A stretch of DNA of 64,000 nucleotides from contig CAVRAP010000006.1 of NCBI GenBank assembly GCA_963718995.1, forward strand, positions 1 through 64,000, in the 5' to 3' direction. The position numbers were made by a program, and so were the translations under genes. The notes beneath the pieces were generated by a model, which was not told the DNA's origin, did not search any database, and saw nothing but the letters and a program-made list of their open reading frames with translations. This stretch comes from UBA4744 sp963718995. Lineage in GTDB: Bacteria > Actinomycetota > Acidimicrobiia > Spongiisociales > UBA4744. Of the stretch, positions 43,999 to 52,928 are shown in pieces (the first letter of the stretch is position 1; each line of letters begins with the position of its first letter).

Positions 43999-46203
43999 TT
44001 ACGGCGTAAGCAACAGGGCTGCGTCGGCGGTGATGAACCCTGCACCGTCGGCGTCGCCAGCGTCACCTTTGGCAACACCCCAACAAATCTCCTCCGAAGC
44101 CCCCGAAGGTTCGAGGAGCACGGTCCTGCAACCATATTCCATCCCAATGGCAGCCTCCTCAAGGATGGTTTCGACCTCCCACTGTTCGAGTCCCGGGTTC
44201 TTCTGCAGCATGAGGGCTGCGATGCCGGCAACGTGGGGGCTGGCCATCGACGTGCCTCCGAGGAAGAAGTAATTCGTCTTTCCCCGGTTCAGTTGGTAGG
44301 GGCCGACGACCCACGACCCGGGGAGCGGCCACATCCAGATCCTGACCATCTAGCTCCCGACTGGAGAAGTCGGTGATGTAGTAGTCGCCAACGTCCGTCG
44401 GGTCCGCAACGTTCACGTTCCACCACCAGGAGCGATTCCCATCTGGCCACTCGCCAACCCAGCCGCTGGCCGCGACCGAGATCACCGGTTCGTAGGCACC
44501 CGGATAACCCATTCCGAGGTTGCCCTCGTTGCCTGCCGATGTGACGACAATCACTCCGTTCTCAATGGCGTAGTCGTTGGCTGCCCTCTCTACGGGCTCC
44601 TGGACAGGACCGCCGAGACTCATGTTGATGACGACTGGGCCGTCGAGGACACCATCCTTCTTCAAGTTGGCGACGTAGGTAATGCCAGCCGCTACCACCG
44701 ATGACCCCCATCCGGAGCCATTGTCGCGGCACTGTGACCGGGATGACCGTCGCCATCGGGGCTACGCCGTTGATCGGCGTGCCGCCCAGGCTGTAGCCCA
44801 GGATGGTGCTGGTCACGTGGGTGCCATGCGAGTTGGTGTCATGTTCCCACTTATTGGGCTGTTCGGAGATGTTTCCCTGCCCTCCTCCACCGCCGCCAAA
44901 TGACTTCGCCAGGTCGGTCGCGATCCGCTCTTCGGGGAGGTTGCCCCACGTGTGCCATATACCACCGGTGTCGATCACGGACGTCAACGGCGTTGACCAC
45001 GACTGGAATAACGCTTGGTAGAGCCCTGCGATTCCTTCAGGGGCGGTACGTTCCATCAGAGGAAGGAAGTCGCTGGGGACTGCCGTCTGCGCCACCGATA
45101 GAGCCGTTCGCGACCTGATGATTGACCCTCAATGAACGGCTTGTCACCACCGTTGCTGCGAAGAAACCGTCAGATCCCGAAGGATGCTGCAGCATTCACA
45201 GCGGCGGAGAGGTCATCGTCGATGGCTGACCGTAGCTCGAACCGAGGGACATGTTGATGGTGTCGATCAGGTCCTTGGCTTTACGGTCCACGTCGGGTCG
45301 ACTGCGAACTCCATGCCCTGGATGAGCGCAATTCCCGAGCAAGATGTCGAAACGGACGAGCAAACCTTCACGGCGTACAGCTCGACTCCTGGAGCAACGC
45401 CGTTTTCGCCGCCGATGATGTCGGCGACATGGGTTCCGTGTCCGCCTCCGGGTCCGTCATCCGGCGGATAACGTCATCTGGTTCCTCGAGCGCGTTGCCC
45501 CTACCAACCCAGTTGGATCCAACGAAGTCGTAGCCTCCGACAACCTTGGCGGTCGGGAACGTGCCATCTTCGACCACTGTCGGGTTGTCGTTGGCGAAGT
45601 CGATACATCAGCTGGATTGCCAATGGGGTGCCACCGAGGGCGGCGTGGTAGTAGTCGATGCCGCTGTCGAGCACCGCGACCTTGACTCCAGATCCGTCGA
45701 CGCCAGCGTTCTGAACGGCTGCTGCCGCCGATATAGGGAACCGTTTCGCTCAGGTCGAGTTCGTAATTGCCAACTTCCTTGATTCGCAGCAGACCGATGA
45801 GTCGGAAGCCAGGTCGGTGAGCTGAGCAGCGTCGATCTTACGAACACTGCGTTTAGGACTCTCTGCGTACCGGCGAGCTCCTTGGCACCTGTCGCCGTCT
45901 CAGGCTGGCCAGGAATTGGTCTGCTCTTGCTGGGACCTCAACGAGGGCTTGCCGCGGCCACGGCTTGCCGCACTCGGCCACGGAGGCCGGTGAGCGCTCA
46001 ACCTGATGCTGACGTCAATCTCGCCCGCGTCGCTCGACTCGAGAACGTCTTGTCGGCGGCGCTGGCCGTTATCGGCGAGTCCAGTTTGAGACCTCATCGA
46101 ATCTGGCTCGATCGACTCGATCGGTGCTGCCTCTTCGCTCCGACGGTACGGCGAGTGCCAACATGGTCAAGAGCGCGACGATCAGTACAACGAAACGTTT
46201 CAC
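43999..46203 (-). pseudogene. Subtilisin-like serine protease, heavily frameshifted
   Basis: Pieces of one or two S8 proteases spread over all three reverse frames. GTG 46203 (GAGGAGG upstream) starts a signal peptide (VKRFVVLIVALLTMLALAV). Further on come VAVLDSGIDYYHAALGG (Asp, near 45670), a GHGTHVADIIGG region (His, near 45430), NMSLGSSYGQ, and AQTAVPSDFLPLMERTAPEG as in PA-domain subtilases. Then a second catalytic set follows: SVIDTGGIWHTWG, SHGTHVTSTILG (44825), VTSAGNEGN and GGTSMASPHVAG (44240). At least six frame changes are needed. It is either a decayed gene or a badly sequenced region; two subtilase domains seem joined at the VIDTG position. Confidence 0.75.
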
Positions 46204-46370
46204 GAGATGCCCTCCTCGTATCTCTTCCCCGATTTCCGGGGGCCCTCCCAGGCCCACTTTTTTCACCCTAGTCCAAGAAATCGATGGCTGCTTTCTGCGT
46301 TTTCGCGACCACCCATTCACAAAGGCGCATGCGATATCCCATCGCACAATCTCGCCATCTCATTACCATC

Positions 46371-47234
46371 ATGGGCACGATGAACAACTTGAAAACCTTT
46401 GGATTGTTGGCCTTCATGAGCGCCCTGGTGGTGCTCGTTGCCCAGGCATTCGGGGCCACGTGGTGGATCGGGCTTGGCTTCGCCGGCGTCCTCAACTTCT
46501 TCGTCTACTTCTTCTCGGCCAAGATGGCGCTGGCCGCCAGCCGGGCCAAACCGGTCGAAGAGCACGAACTGCCGCAGGTGTACGCCATTGTGCGGAACCT
46601 GGCCACGCAGACCAACATGCCGATGCCGAAGATCTACGTGATCGACTCCCCGCAGCCCAACGCCTTCGCCACCGGCCGCAACCCCAAGAACGCCGCCGTG
46701 GCCGTCACCTCCGGCATCCTGCAGCTGATGACCTACGAGGAACTCGAAGGCGTGCTCGCCCACGAACTGGCCCACGTCCGCAACCGCGACATCCTGATCT
46801 CGTCGATCGCCGCGATGCTGGCGGCCGCTCTCTCGATCTTCGCCCGGATGGCTTTCTGGGGTGGGATGGGACGGCGGCGGGGTAATGACGCGCTCAGCGG
46901 GATCGTCACCATCCTCAGCCTGATCCTCGCTCCGATCGCCGCCATGCTGATCAGGTTGGCGATCTCCCGGGCCCGCGAGTACCAGGCCGATGCCTCCGGG
47001 GTAGCCATCACCGGACAGCCGCTCAACCTGGCCAGCGCTCTCCGCAAACTGGAGATCGGTACCTCCCGGATCCCGATGAACGTCAACCCGGCCGTCAGCC
47101 AGCTGTTCATCGCCGACCCGCTCAAAGCGTTCGGCAAGCGCGGGGGCGGTGGGGGATTGGGTCGCATGTTCGCCACCCACCCGCCGATCGAGGATCGGGT
47201 ACGGCGTCTCGAAGAGATGCAGTACAACATCTAG
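46371..47234 (+). CDS. M48-family zinc metallopeptidase (HtpX-like)
   Basis: A 287-residue membrane protease from ATG 46371 (ATG 46380 also possible). Two N-terminal helices, then GVLAHELAHVRNRD with H131-E132-x-x-H135 as the zinc site, two more helices, and the third ligand in AREYQADASG. HtpX proteins degrade misfolded membrane proteins. The upstream frame to 46284 lacks support. A C-terminal FATHPPIEDRVRRL matches the family. Confidence 0.92.
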   Translation: MGTMNNLKTFGLLAFMSALVVLVAQAFGATWWIGLGFAGVLNFFVYFFSAKMALAASRAKPVEEHELPQVYAIVRNLATQTNMPMPKIYVIDSPQPNAFATGRNPKNAAVAVTSGILQLMTYEELEGVLAHELAHVRNRDILISSIAAMLAAALSIFARMAFWGGMGRRRGNDALSGIVTILSLILAPIAAMLIRLAISRAREYQADASGVAITGQPLNLASALRKLEIGTSRIPMNVNPAVSQLFIADPLKAFGKRGGGGGLGRMFATHPPIEDRVRRLEEMQYNI

Positions 47235-47257
47235 GGGCCCCGTTAGGGTCTCGGGAC

Positions 47258-47782
47258 ATGGCTGCATTTGAGGTCTCTCTCGAAACCGGAGCGGTGATCG
47301 CCGCGTTCGCCGGAGTGCTGGGCGGCCTCTGGGGAGGACTGATCAGTGTGCGGGCTGCCACCCGCGGACCGCAATGGGCTCTCGACCATTTGAAGAAGTG
47401 GAATCCGATTCTGCTTGCACTCGTCGTGGTCAGTGTCGCCGTGATGTTCCTGGTGTCGCCCGGTTGGGTCGGGGTCAGCCTTGTCTATGTCACCGGGATC
47501 ATTGCCTGGATGGCCCGCAGCGTCTCCAAGAGCTTGGCAAGGGTGCGGGCCGCCGGAGCGTTCGAGCCGATTCCGGCCGACCGTCAGGCGGCCATCCTCC
47601 TCCGGGCGGCTCGATGGTTGCTGATCGGCGGCGCCGCCATCGTGGTGGTAGCGATCGTCGACTACACCTGGCGGGGTTGGCCGGCCGCCTTCGACCTCAT
47701 CCTGGCCGCGGCCCTCCTGGTGCCGGGATTCCGGATCAAAAAACAGGGGGAAGAGCTGGCGGGTCAGGTGGAGGGGGAGTAG
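47258..47782 (+). CDS. Membrane protein, unknown function
   Basis: A 174-residue protein with about five predicted helices (AVIAAFAGVLGGLWGGLI, LLALVVVSVAVMFLV, VGVSLVYVTGIIAWMA, LLIGGAAIVVVAIV and a last one). No motif that I recognise. It follows the HtpX-like gene by 23 bases in the same direction. Confidence 0.7.
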   Translation: MAAFEVSLETGAVIAAFAGVLGGLWGGLISVRAATRGPQWALDHLKKWNPILLALVVVSVAVMFLVSPGWVGVSLVYVTGIIAWMARSVSKSLARVRAAGAFEPIPADRQAAILLRAARWLLIGGAAIVVVAIVDYTWRGWPAAFDLILAAALLVPGFRIKKQGEELAGQVEGE

Positions 47783-47850
47783 GGCGCGTCGAACGCGGTC
47801 GTGCTCTGTTCATTCCCCGACCCCAGTGGTTGCGCCGCTGCGGTACTTGC

Positions 47851-48150
47851 CACCCTCTCCGCGTCGCCGCCTGTGGCAGCGACGCGCCTCTCCCGCTTGC
47901 GGGAGAGGCTGGGAAGGCGTGGTGTGTGTTGGTTGGGTGGGGCGGTCTCGCGGGAGGATGTCTTGCCACCCTCTCCGCTTCGCCGCCTGTGGCAGCGACG
48001 CGCCTCTCCCGCTTGCGGGAGAGGCTGGGAAGGCGGGGTGTGTGTTGGTTGGGTGGGGCGGTCTCGCGGGAGGATGTCTTTTCACCCTCTCCGCTTCGCC
48101 GCCTGTGGCAGCGACGTGCCTCTCCCGCCGGCGGGAGAGGCAAGGCAATG
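47851..48150. repeat. Three tandem copies of a 116-bp element
   Basis: Copies start CACCCTCTCCG at 47851, 47967 and 48083, a constant period of 116. Each contains CGCC-GCCTGTGGCAGCG and the palindrome CCTCTCCCGC-TT-GCGGGAGAGG, related to the units inside midA. The third copy is cut short. This fills the gap 47783-48158; no gene is visible. Confidence 0.92.
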
Positions 48151-48158
48151 GGCTGTTG

Positions 48159-48894
48159 TTACCTGGTGGGGACTTCGATGGTGTAGGTGCCGTTGCCGGG
48201 GATGAACCAGGCCGCCTGGGCTCCGTATTGACGGAGTCCTTCGACCAGCACCCGGGCGCCGGGTGTTCCGTCGGCTCCAACAATGAGCAAGTCTCCCCTC
48301 GGTGTCGGAGACCAGGACCCAGGCGCCGTCTGGCGACCATTGCGCCTCGACGAAGCTGTAGTCGGCTGGAGCACCCTCGACGGAGAGAATGGTCTGATCG
48401 GAGCCGTCGACGCGCACGATCACCGACGTTGCTCCATCCCGGCTGCCTTCGATGCGAACCCGGGCGCCGTCGGGGCGTTCTGTCCTCGTATCCGACGGAT
48501 AGGGGAGTGGTACCGTCGGGTCGGGTTGATTGCCCTGGGGAACCCGGTCAACCTCCGTTCCGGTGCTCGGGTCGATCAGCAGGTAGGTGGGTTCTGCGTT
48601 GTAGTCGAGGACTACGAGCAGGCCGTCGGCGGTCCAGGAGGGGTACTCAACGTAGTTCATGCTGCACCAGACTTCCCGGGTGTCGCCCCCGGAAGCGGGC
48701 ACAGTCGTCAAACACTGCGTGTCGCCGAATTCCACATACGCAACGGTGCCGGGAATCGACGGGTCGGGTTGGTCGGTGAGGGACGGGAAATCGGGCAGCG
48801 GGATGACGCCGAAAACGAAGATGACCGCCGTCACCACGGCCAGCACCGACACAGCCCCCACGATCGAAACGATGGCCCGTCGCTCCGGTTTCAT
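48159..48894 (-). CDS. Membrane-anchored TolB/WD40-like propeller protein, frameshifted near 48294
   Basis: One N-terminal helix (IVSIVGAVSVLAVVTAVIFVF) is followed by short beta-propeller-like repeats: YPSWTADGLLVVLD, AQWSPDGAWVLVSD, and in the second frame DLLIVGADGTPGARVLVEG and AAWFIPGNGTYTIEV to the stop at 48159. One extra base in TCTCCCC (48291-48299) breaks the frame. About 244 residues when joined. The start overlaps the end of the next reverse gene upstream. Function unknown. Confidence 0.7.
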
Positions 48895-49845
48895 GACTGT
48901 TCCTCCATGTCGGGTTCAGCAACGACTTCGGTGCGTAAGCGGGCAACCAGCAGGGCCGCACCCAGGAGCACGACACCGGTCAAGAAGAGCGCCAGGGGAA
49001 CTCCGATCGTGTCGCCGAAATACTCGAAGATGATCTGGGGCACGAAGATGAAGAGGCTACCGGCGCCGAAGCCCAGCAGGACGGTGTTCCGCAAACCGAC
49101 ACTGAAGGCAAGAAGGGCGCCGGCCGTCGCCAGACCCAGCAACAAGGGCCAGGCGTTGTCACCGGAACGCATGACCTGCGGGCCGATCACTGCGGCGAAC
49201 GACCCGAGCGCATAGGCGGTGATCTGCGGCTTGAGGTGATTGCCCCAGGCCAGGAACAGCCAGGCGATTCCGATTGCCCAGACGGCCAGGCCGTAGTACT
49301 CCTGAGGCGGTTGGTCGAGGTGAGCCAGCAGGGTCAGCGAGGTGGCCGACGGCGGCCCCGCCCAGGAGGATCTGCTGCAGGCTGCGAGGGGACAGGCGGT
49401 AGAGGACGTAGCCGATCGCCAGGCCGGACGCCGACGCTATGAGCGCGGTGGTCTCTTCCTTCATGTCGAGAACGTCGTTGGCCAGCAAGCCAAAGAAGAA
49501 CGCCACGCCAACCGTTGCCAGAGCCCACGAGAAGCTCGCCAGGCGGTGGATGGCTTCGTTCTGGTTGTCCTTGACGAACCAACCGGCCGCGAGAAACGCG
49601 ATGGTGCCGGCACCGACCAACAACAAACGGGCCCAGGTCTCGAGGTCCGGCCAGAACTCGCCGGCCAGAATGAAGGCGGCGATCAGGGCCAGGGAACCGC
49701 CCAGGTATCCGAGTACCTCTGCGATCAAAGGGACCCGACGTTCGTCGGTCGGTGCCGCCTCGTGAGAACGGATCGCCGTTGCCTGGTCTTGGTCGATCAG
49801 TCCAGCTGCGACCCACTCGCGAAGGCTGGTAACAAGATCTTTCAC
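48891..49845 (-). CDS. DUF2157-type polytopic membrane protein, frameshifted at 49356-49359
   Basis: The N-terminus (LVTSLREWVAAGLIDQDQATAI) is the helical cap of DUF2157 proteins, followed by many helices (VLGYLGGSLALIAAFILAG and others). One extra C in the run at 49356-49359 breaks the frame. The protein continues as PPSATSLTLLAHLDQPPQEYYG, then AVIGPQVMRSGDN and four more helices to the stop at 48891. Function unknown. It overlaps the propeller protein gene, so the two may act together. Confidence 0.75.
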
Positions 49846-50013
49846 GGGTGCCCTCCGATGTGGTGGTCTTTTCTCTCCTCATGGTTCCACCAAAGGACGA
49901 GTCCAACCATCGGGGAGTACCCTGATATCGAAAGCGGTGGAAAGGACGCAGCGGAACACGGCGGAGGTGGTCTGCATTTGGGGAGAGCGCCGGTGGCGCT
50001 AATCTACCTGCCG

Positions 50014-50031
50014 CCTGAAGTGCGCTTCGGG
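50014..50031 (+). other. Hairpin just before tRNA-Tyr
   Basis: CCTGAAG-TGCG-CTTCGGG (one G-T pair), three bases before the mature tRNA. Similar CCTGAA hairpins stand before the next two tRNAs (50191-50210 and 50357-50375). Confidence 0.6.
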
Positions 50032-50034
50032 CAT

Positions 50035-50116
50035 GCCGGGATGCCCGAGCGGCCAAAGGGAGCAGACTGTAAATCTGCCGGCAATGCCTTCGGAGGTTCA
50101 AATCCTTCTCCCGGCA
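50035..50116 (+). tRNA. tRNA-Tyr (GTA)
   Basis: A class II tRNA with a long variable arm. Acceptor GCCGGGA pairs with TCCCGGC; the anticodon loop CTGTAAA gives GTA; the T arm is GGAGG-TTCAAAT-CCTTC. CCA is not encoded. It is the first of three tRNAs before tuf, a common tyr-thr-tuf arrangement. Confidence 0.95.
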
Positions 50117-50190
50117 CCTGGCGCCCAGCGCCTCCTTGAGCCAGGCTCAAGTAAGTTAAAAAAGGCGGAGAATCGCTTGCGATTCTCCAA

Positions 50191-50210
50191 CCTGAACTCG
50201 AAGGTTCAGG
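50191..50210 (+). other. Hairpin ending at the first base of tRNA-Thr
   Basis: CCTGAAC and GTTCAGG pair; the last G is also base 1 of the tRNA. The spacer before it holds other perfect hairpins: CTTGAGC-CAG-GCTCAAG and GGAGAATCG-CTTG-CGATTCTCC. Confidence 0.6.
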
Positions 50211-50282
50211 CCCCCTTAGCTCAGCTGGCAGAGCGCCGCCATGGTAAGGCGGAGGTCTCCGGTTCAATTCCGGAAGGGGGCT
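50210..50282 (+). tRNA. tRNA-Thr (GGT)
   Basis: Acceptor GCCCCCT/AGGGGGC; D arm AGCTCAGCTGGCAGAGC; anticodon stem CCGCC/GGCGG with loop ATGGTAA; T arm CCGG-TTCAATT-CCGG. CCA is not encoded. Confidence 0.95.
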
Positions 50283-50356
50283 CGAAGCGGCGACCGAAAC
50301 TCGTCGTGACACGGGCTTGGCCAAGGGCGACGAAGCGCCGCAGGCGGTTCGTCCAA

Positions 50357-50375
50357 CCTGAAGCGAAGCTTCAGG
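50357..50375 (+). other. Hairpin just before tRNA-Met
   Basis: CCTGAAGC-GAA-GCTTCAGG, perfect 8-bp stem, one base before the mature tRNA; preceded by CAA like the tRNA-Thr hairpin. Confidence 0.6.
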
Positions 50376-50376
50376 C

Positions 50377-50450
50377 GGCGGCGTAGCTCAGTTGGTAAGA
50401 GCGCTCGACTCATAATCGAGAGGTCGGCAGTTCAAGTCTGCCCGCCGCTA
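50377..50450 (+). tRNA. tRNA-Met (CAT)
   Basis: Acceptor GGCGGCG/CGCCGCT (one G-T at the end); anticodon stem CTCGA/TCGAG with loop CTCATAA; T arm GGCAG-TTCAAGT-CTGCC. The paired first base argues for an elongator tRNA; a CAU tRNA for isoleucine is possible but less likely. Confidence 0.92.
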
Positions 50451-50490
50451 CGACAGGAACTGACGGGAACGGAAGAAGGAAGGTACCCCC

Positions 50491-51681
50491 ATGGGCAAGG
50501 CGAAGTTTGAGCGGACGAAGCCGCATGTGAATGTTGGGACGATGGGTCATATTGATCATGGGAAGACGACGTTGACGGCGGCGATTACGAAGGTTTTGCA
50601 TGAGGCGAATGATTCGGTTGCGTTTACGTCGTTTGATGAGATTGATAAGGCGCCGGAGGAGCGTGAGCGGGGGATCACGATTCAGATTGCTCATGTTGAG
50701 TATGAGACGGATGCTCGTCATTACGCGCATGTGGATATGCCGGGTCATGCTGATTACATCAAGAACATGATTACGGGTGCTGCTCAGATTGATGGGGCGA
50801 TTTTGGTGGTGTCGGCGGCGGATGGTCCGATGCCCCAGACGCGGGAGCATGTGTTGTTGGCCCGTCAGGTTGGGGTGCCTTATATCGTGGTGTATTTGAA
50901 TAAGGTCGATCAGGTTGATGATCCGGAGTTGTTGGATTTGGTTGAGTTGGAGGTTCGGGATTTGTTGACGGAGTATGAGTTCCCCGGGGATGAGATTCCG
51001 GTGGTGCGGGGTTCGGCTTTGGCGGCGTTGACGGGTGGTGATGATGCGGCGGTTGCTTCGATTATGGAGTTGATGGCGGCGGTTGATGATTATGTGCCGA
51101 CGCCGGAGCGTCCTTTGGATCGTCCGTTCCAGATGCCGATTGAGGATGTGTTCTCGATTACGGGTCGGGGGACGGTGGTGACGGGTCGGATTGAGCAGGG
51201 GGTTGTGAAGGTTGGTGAAGAGGTTGAGATTGTGGGGATCCGGCCGACTCGCAAGACCGTAGCGACGGGTGTGGAGATGTTCCGCAAGCTTTTGGATGAG
51301 GGTCGTGCGGGTGACAATGTTGGGGTGTTGTTGCGGGGGGTTGGGAAGGATGATGTGGAGCGGGGTCAGGTGTTAGCGAAGCCTGGTTCGATTACTCCGC
51401 ATACGACGTTTGAGGCAACGGTGTATGTGTTGACTCGGGAGGAGGGTGGTCGTCATAACCCGTTTTTCCCGGGGTATCGCCCGCAGTTTTATTTCCGGAC
51501 GACGGATGTGACTGGGTCGGTGACGTTACCGGAGGGTACGGAGATGGTGATGCCGGGTGATAACACGACGATGACGGTTGAGTTGATTACGACTATCGCG
51601 ATGGATGAGGGTCAGAAGTTCGCGATTCGTGAAGGAGGCCGCACCGTCGGCGCCGGAACCGTAACCAAAATCATCGCCTAG
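50491..51681 (+). CDS. tuf: Elongation factor Tu
   Basis: A 396-residue GTPase delivering aminoacyl-tRNA to the ribosome. G1 GHIDHGKT, G3 DMPGH, G4 NKVD and the C-terminal domains are complete. G3 is normally DCPGH, so Met replaces the Cys. AAGGAAGG precedes the start. Codon use is strikingly unlike the neighbours: third positions are mostly T or G (GTT, TTG, GAT, GGT) over most of the gene, then switch to C in about the last 45 bases. This suggests a foreign or recombined gene body. Confidence 0.97.
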   Translation: MGKAKFERTKPHVNVGTMGHIDHGKTTLTAAITKVLHEANDSVAFTSFDEIDKAPEERERGITIQIAHVEYETDARHYAHVDMPGHADYIKNMITGAAQIDGAILVVSAADGPMPQTREHVLLARQVGVPYIVVYLNKVDQVDDPELLDLVELEVRDLLTEYEFPGDEIPVVRGSALAALTGGDDAAVASIMELMAAVDDYVPTPERPLDRPFQMPIEDVFSITGRGTVVTGRIEQGVVKVGEEVEIVGIRPTRKTVATGVEMFRKLLDEGRAGDNVGVLLRGVGKDDVERGQVLAKPGSITPHTTFEATVYVLTREEGGRHNPFFPGYRPQFYFRTTDVTGSVTLPEGTEMVMPGDNTTMTVELITTIAMDEGQKFAIREGGRTVGAGTVTKIIA

Positions 51682-51683
51682 GT

Positions 51684-51702
51684 CCCGCCGCCGGGCGGCG
51701 GG
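51684..51702 (+). terminator. GC hairpin after tuf
   Basis: CCCGCCGC and GCGGCGGG with a 3-base loop, three bases after the stop. No T-run. Confidence 0.5.
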
Positions 51703-51745
51703 GCGTACTTCGTACGGATCGAAGTACCAGGTACGAAGTACAAGA
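51702..51745. repeat. GTAC-type heptad repeat
   Basis: CGTACTTCGTACGG and then AGTACCA-GGTACGA-AGTACAA-GATACGT: 7-base steps with a GTAC core, lying between tuf and rpmG. Likely a variant of the CAGT heptad family elsewhere in the window. Confidence 0.65.
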
Positions 51746-51774
51746 TACGTGAACGAGCGAAGCGAGCGAACCTT

Positions 51775-51936
51775 ATGGCTTCTGACAAACGACCGCCTTT
51801 GACTCTTGCTTGTGAAGAGTGCAAGCGGCGCAACTACGTGACAACCAAGAGCAAGTCGAACACCAGAGACCGGTTGGAACTGAACAAGTTCTGTCCCTGG
51901 TGCCGATCACACACCAAGCACAGGGAGACTCGCTGA
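51775..51936 (+). CDS. rpmG: 50S ribosomal protein L33
   Basis: A 53-residue protein. Zinc-binding pairs CEEC (residues 13-16) and CPWC (40-43) are both present (the C+ form); RRNYVTTKSKSNTRDRLELNKF is the family core. It precedes the hydratase gene as in mycobacteria. Confidence 0.95.
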   Translation: MASDKRPPLTLACEECKRRNYVTTKSKSNTRDRLELNKFCPWCRSHTKHRETR

Positions 51937-52014
51937 CGTCTCCGGCGGAAGGGCCCCGTCGGGCTGCTAGCGTGCAGCTTCGAAGTTCCTGCGGGTGGAG
52001 TAGCGGACCTTTGA

Positions 52015-52043
52015 CTTCAGGGTGGGCGTTGCCCACCCTGAAG
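52015..52043 (+). terminator. 13-bp perfect hairpin before the hydratase gene
   Basis: CTTCAGGGTGGGC-GTT-GCCCACCCTGAAG, 17 bases before ATG 52061. It ends rpmG mRNA or controls entry into the hydratase gene; there is no T-run. Confidence 0.55.
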
Positions 52044-52060
52044 CTTTGAGGAGGGAAGTG

Positions 52061-52924
52061 ATGCCACTCGAGTCTTTGGTGGGGAGAACTTTCGGTCCCC
52101 ATCCCTTCCGGGTCTGTTCCGACAAGGTCGCCGAGTTCGTGGTGGCCACCGGAGACGATCCGAAACGTTGGACTCGCTTCGCTCCTCCTGCCTTTGCAGC
52201 GGTTGCGCTGTTCGCTGTGGCGCCGGCTTTTCTCGACGATGACGATGTTGTGCCTTACACGCGGGTACTCGTCCACACAGACCAGACGTTTCGCTGGCAT
52301 CTTCCCTGGTCCATCGAGGATCCCATGTCTGTGCAGGGAAGCGTCGAACAGGTGCGGACGCGCAGCGCAGGGAGCTTCGTCTCCTTCGCTATGACGGTCG
52401 ACAACGACACAAGCGAGCGAGTCCTCGACTCGCGATCAACGTTCCTGATGTCCTCGCAGACCCCGGACGCAGCCCCGGCGGACGAACCGGAGCCACCGGT
52501 CCGTAGCAAGTCCCGCGACAAACCTCCGGGTCGGATTCCACTTCCGGCGATAGGTGAGTCCTTTCCGGCTCTCGAAAAGTCGGCCAGTCGGGCAGACCTC
52601 GTGCGTTACGCCGGAGCGACCCGGGATTGGAACCCGATCCACTTTGACCACAATGCCGCCCGTGGCGCCGGACTTCCCGGTATGGTCGTGCACGGATTGC
52701 TGATGGCGGCGTGGGCTACCCAGGCCGGCACCCGGATGGTCGACCATCCCTTGCCGCTTGCCGAAGCCCGGTTCCGGTTCCGAACTCCCCTCCGTCCGGG
52801 CGAACCGGCCACCGTCATCGGTGTCGTCGAAAGCGACGACGACAAAACGGTCGGGCTCAAGGTGCAGGTCGTTGCGGATCAGATCGAGCGGGTCGGATCC
52901 ACGATGTTCCTGCGAAAGGCGTAA
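52061..52924 (+). CDS. Double hot-dog (R)-3-hydroxyacyl dehydratase (HadA-HadB fusion-like)
   Basis: A 287-residue protein from ATG 52061 (GAGGAGG upstream). The first half is an N-terminal MaoC/FAS1-DH-like domain (LVGRTFGPHPFRV), a Pro/Asp linker follows (residues about 143-170), and the second half has the hydratase-2 motif RDWNPIHFDHNAARGAGLPG with the catalytic Asp-His and MVVHGLL. In mycobacteria hadA, hadB and hadC occupy this place between rpmG and tRNA-Trp/secE as separate FAS-II dehydratase subunits; here they look fused in one gene. Confidence 0.88.
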   Translation: MPLESLVGRTFGPHPFRVCSDKVAEFVVATGDDPKRWTRFAPPAFAAVALFAVAPAFLDDDDVVPYTRVLVHTDQTFRWHLPWSIEDPMSVQGSVEQVRTRSAGSFVSFAMTVDNDTSERVLDSRSTFLMSSQTPDAAPADEPEPPVRSKSRDKPPGRIPLPAIGESFPALEKSASRADLVRYAGATRDWNPIHFDHNAARGAGLPGMVVHGLLMAAWATQAGTRMVDHPLPLAEARFRFRTPLRPGEPATVIGVVESDDDKTVGLKVQVVADQIERVGSTMFLRKA

Positions 52925-52928
52925 CGCA

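Noticed and set aside
46240..46263. Terminator GGGCC/GGCCC followed by six T on the forward strand.
   Set aside because: No forward gene ends here; the stem is short and it lies upstream of the HtpX-like gene, so chance is likely.
47851..48150. CRISPR-like or minisatellite coding repeat.
   Set aside because: Three tandem 116-base copies without unique spacers; the open frames through them are GC-driven and change frame between copies.
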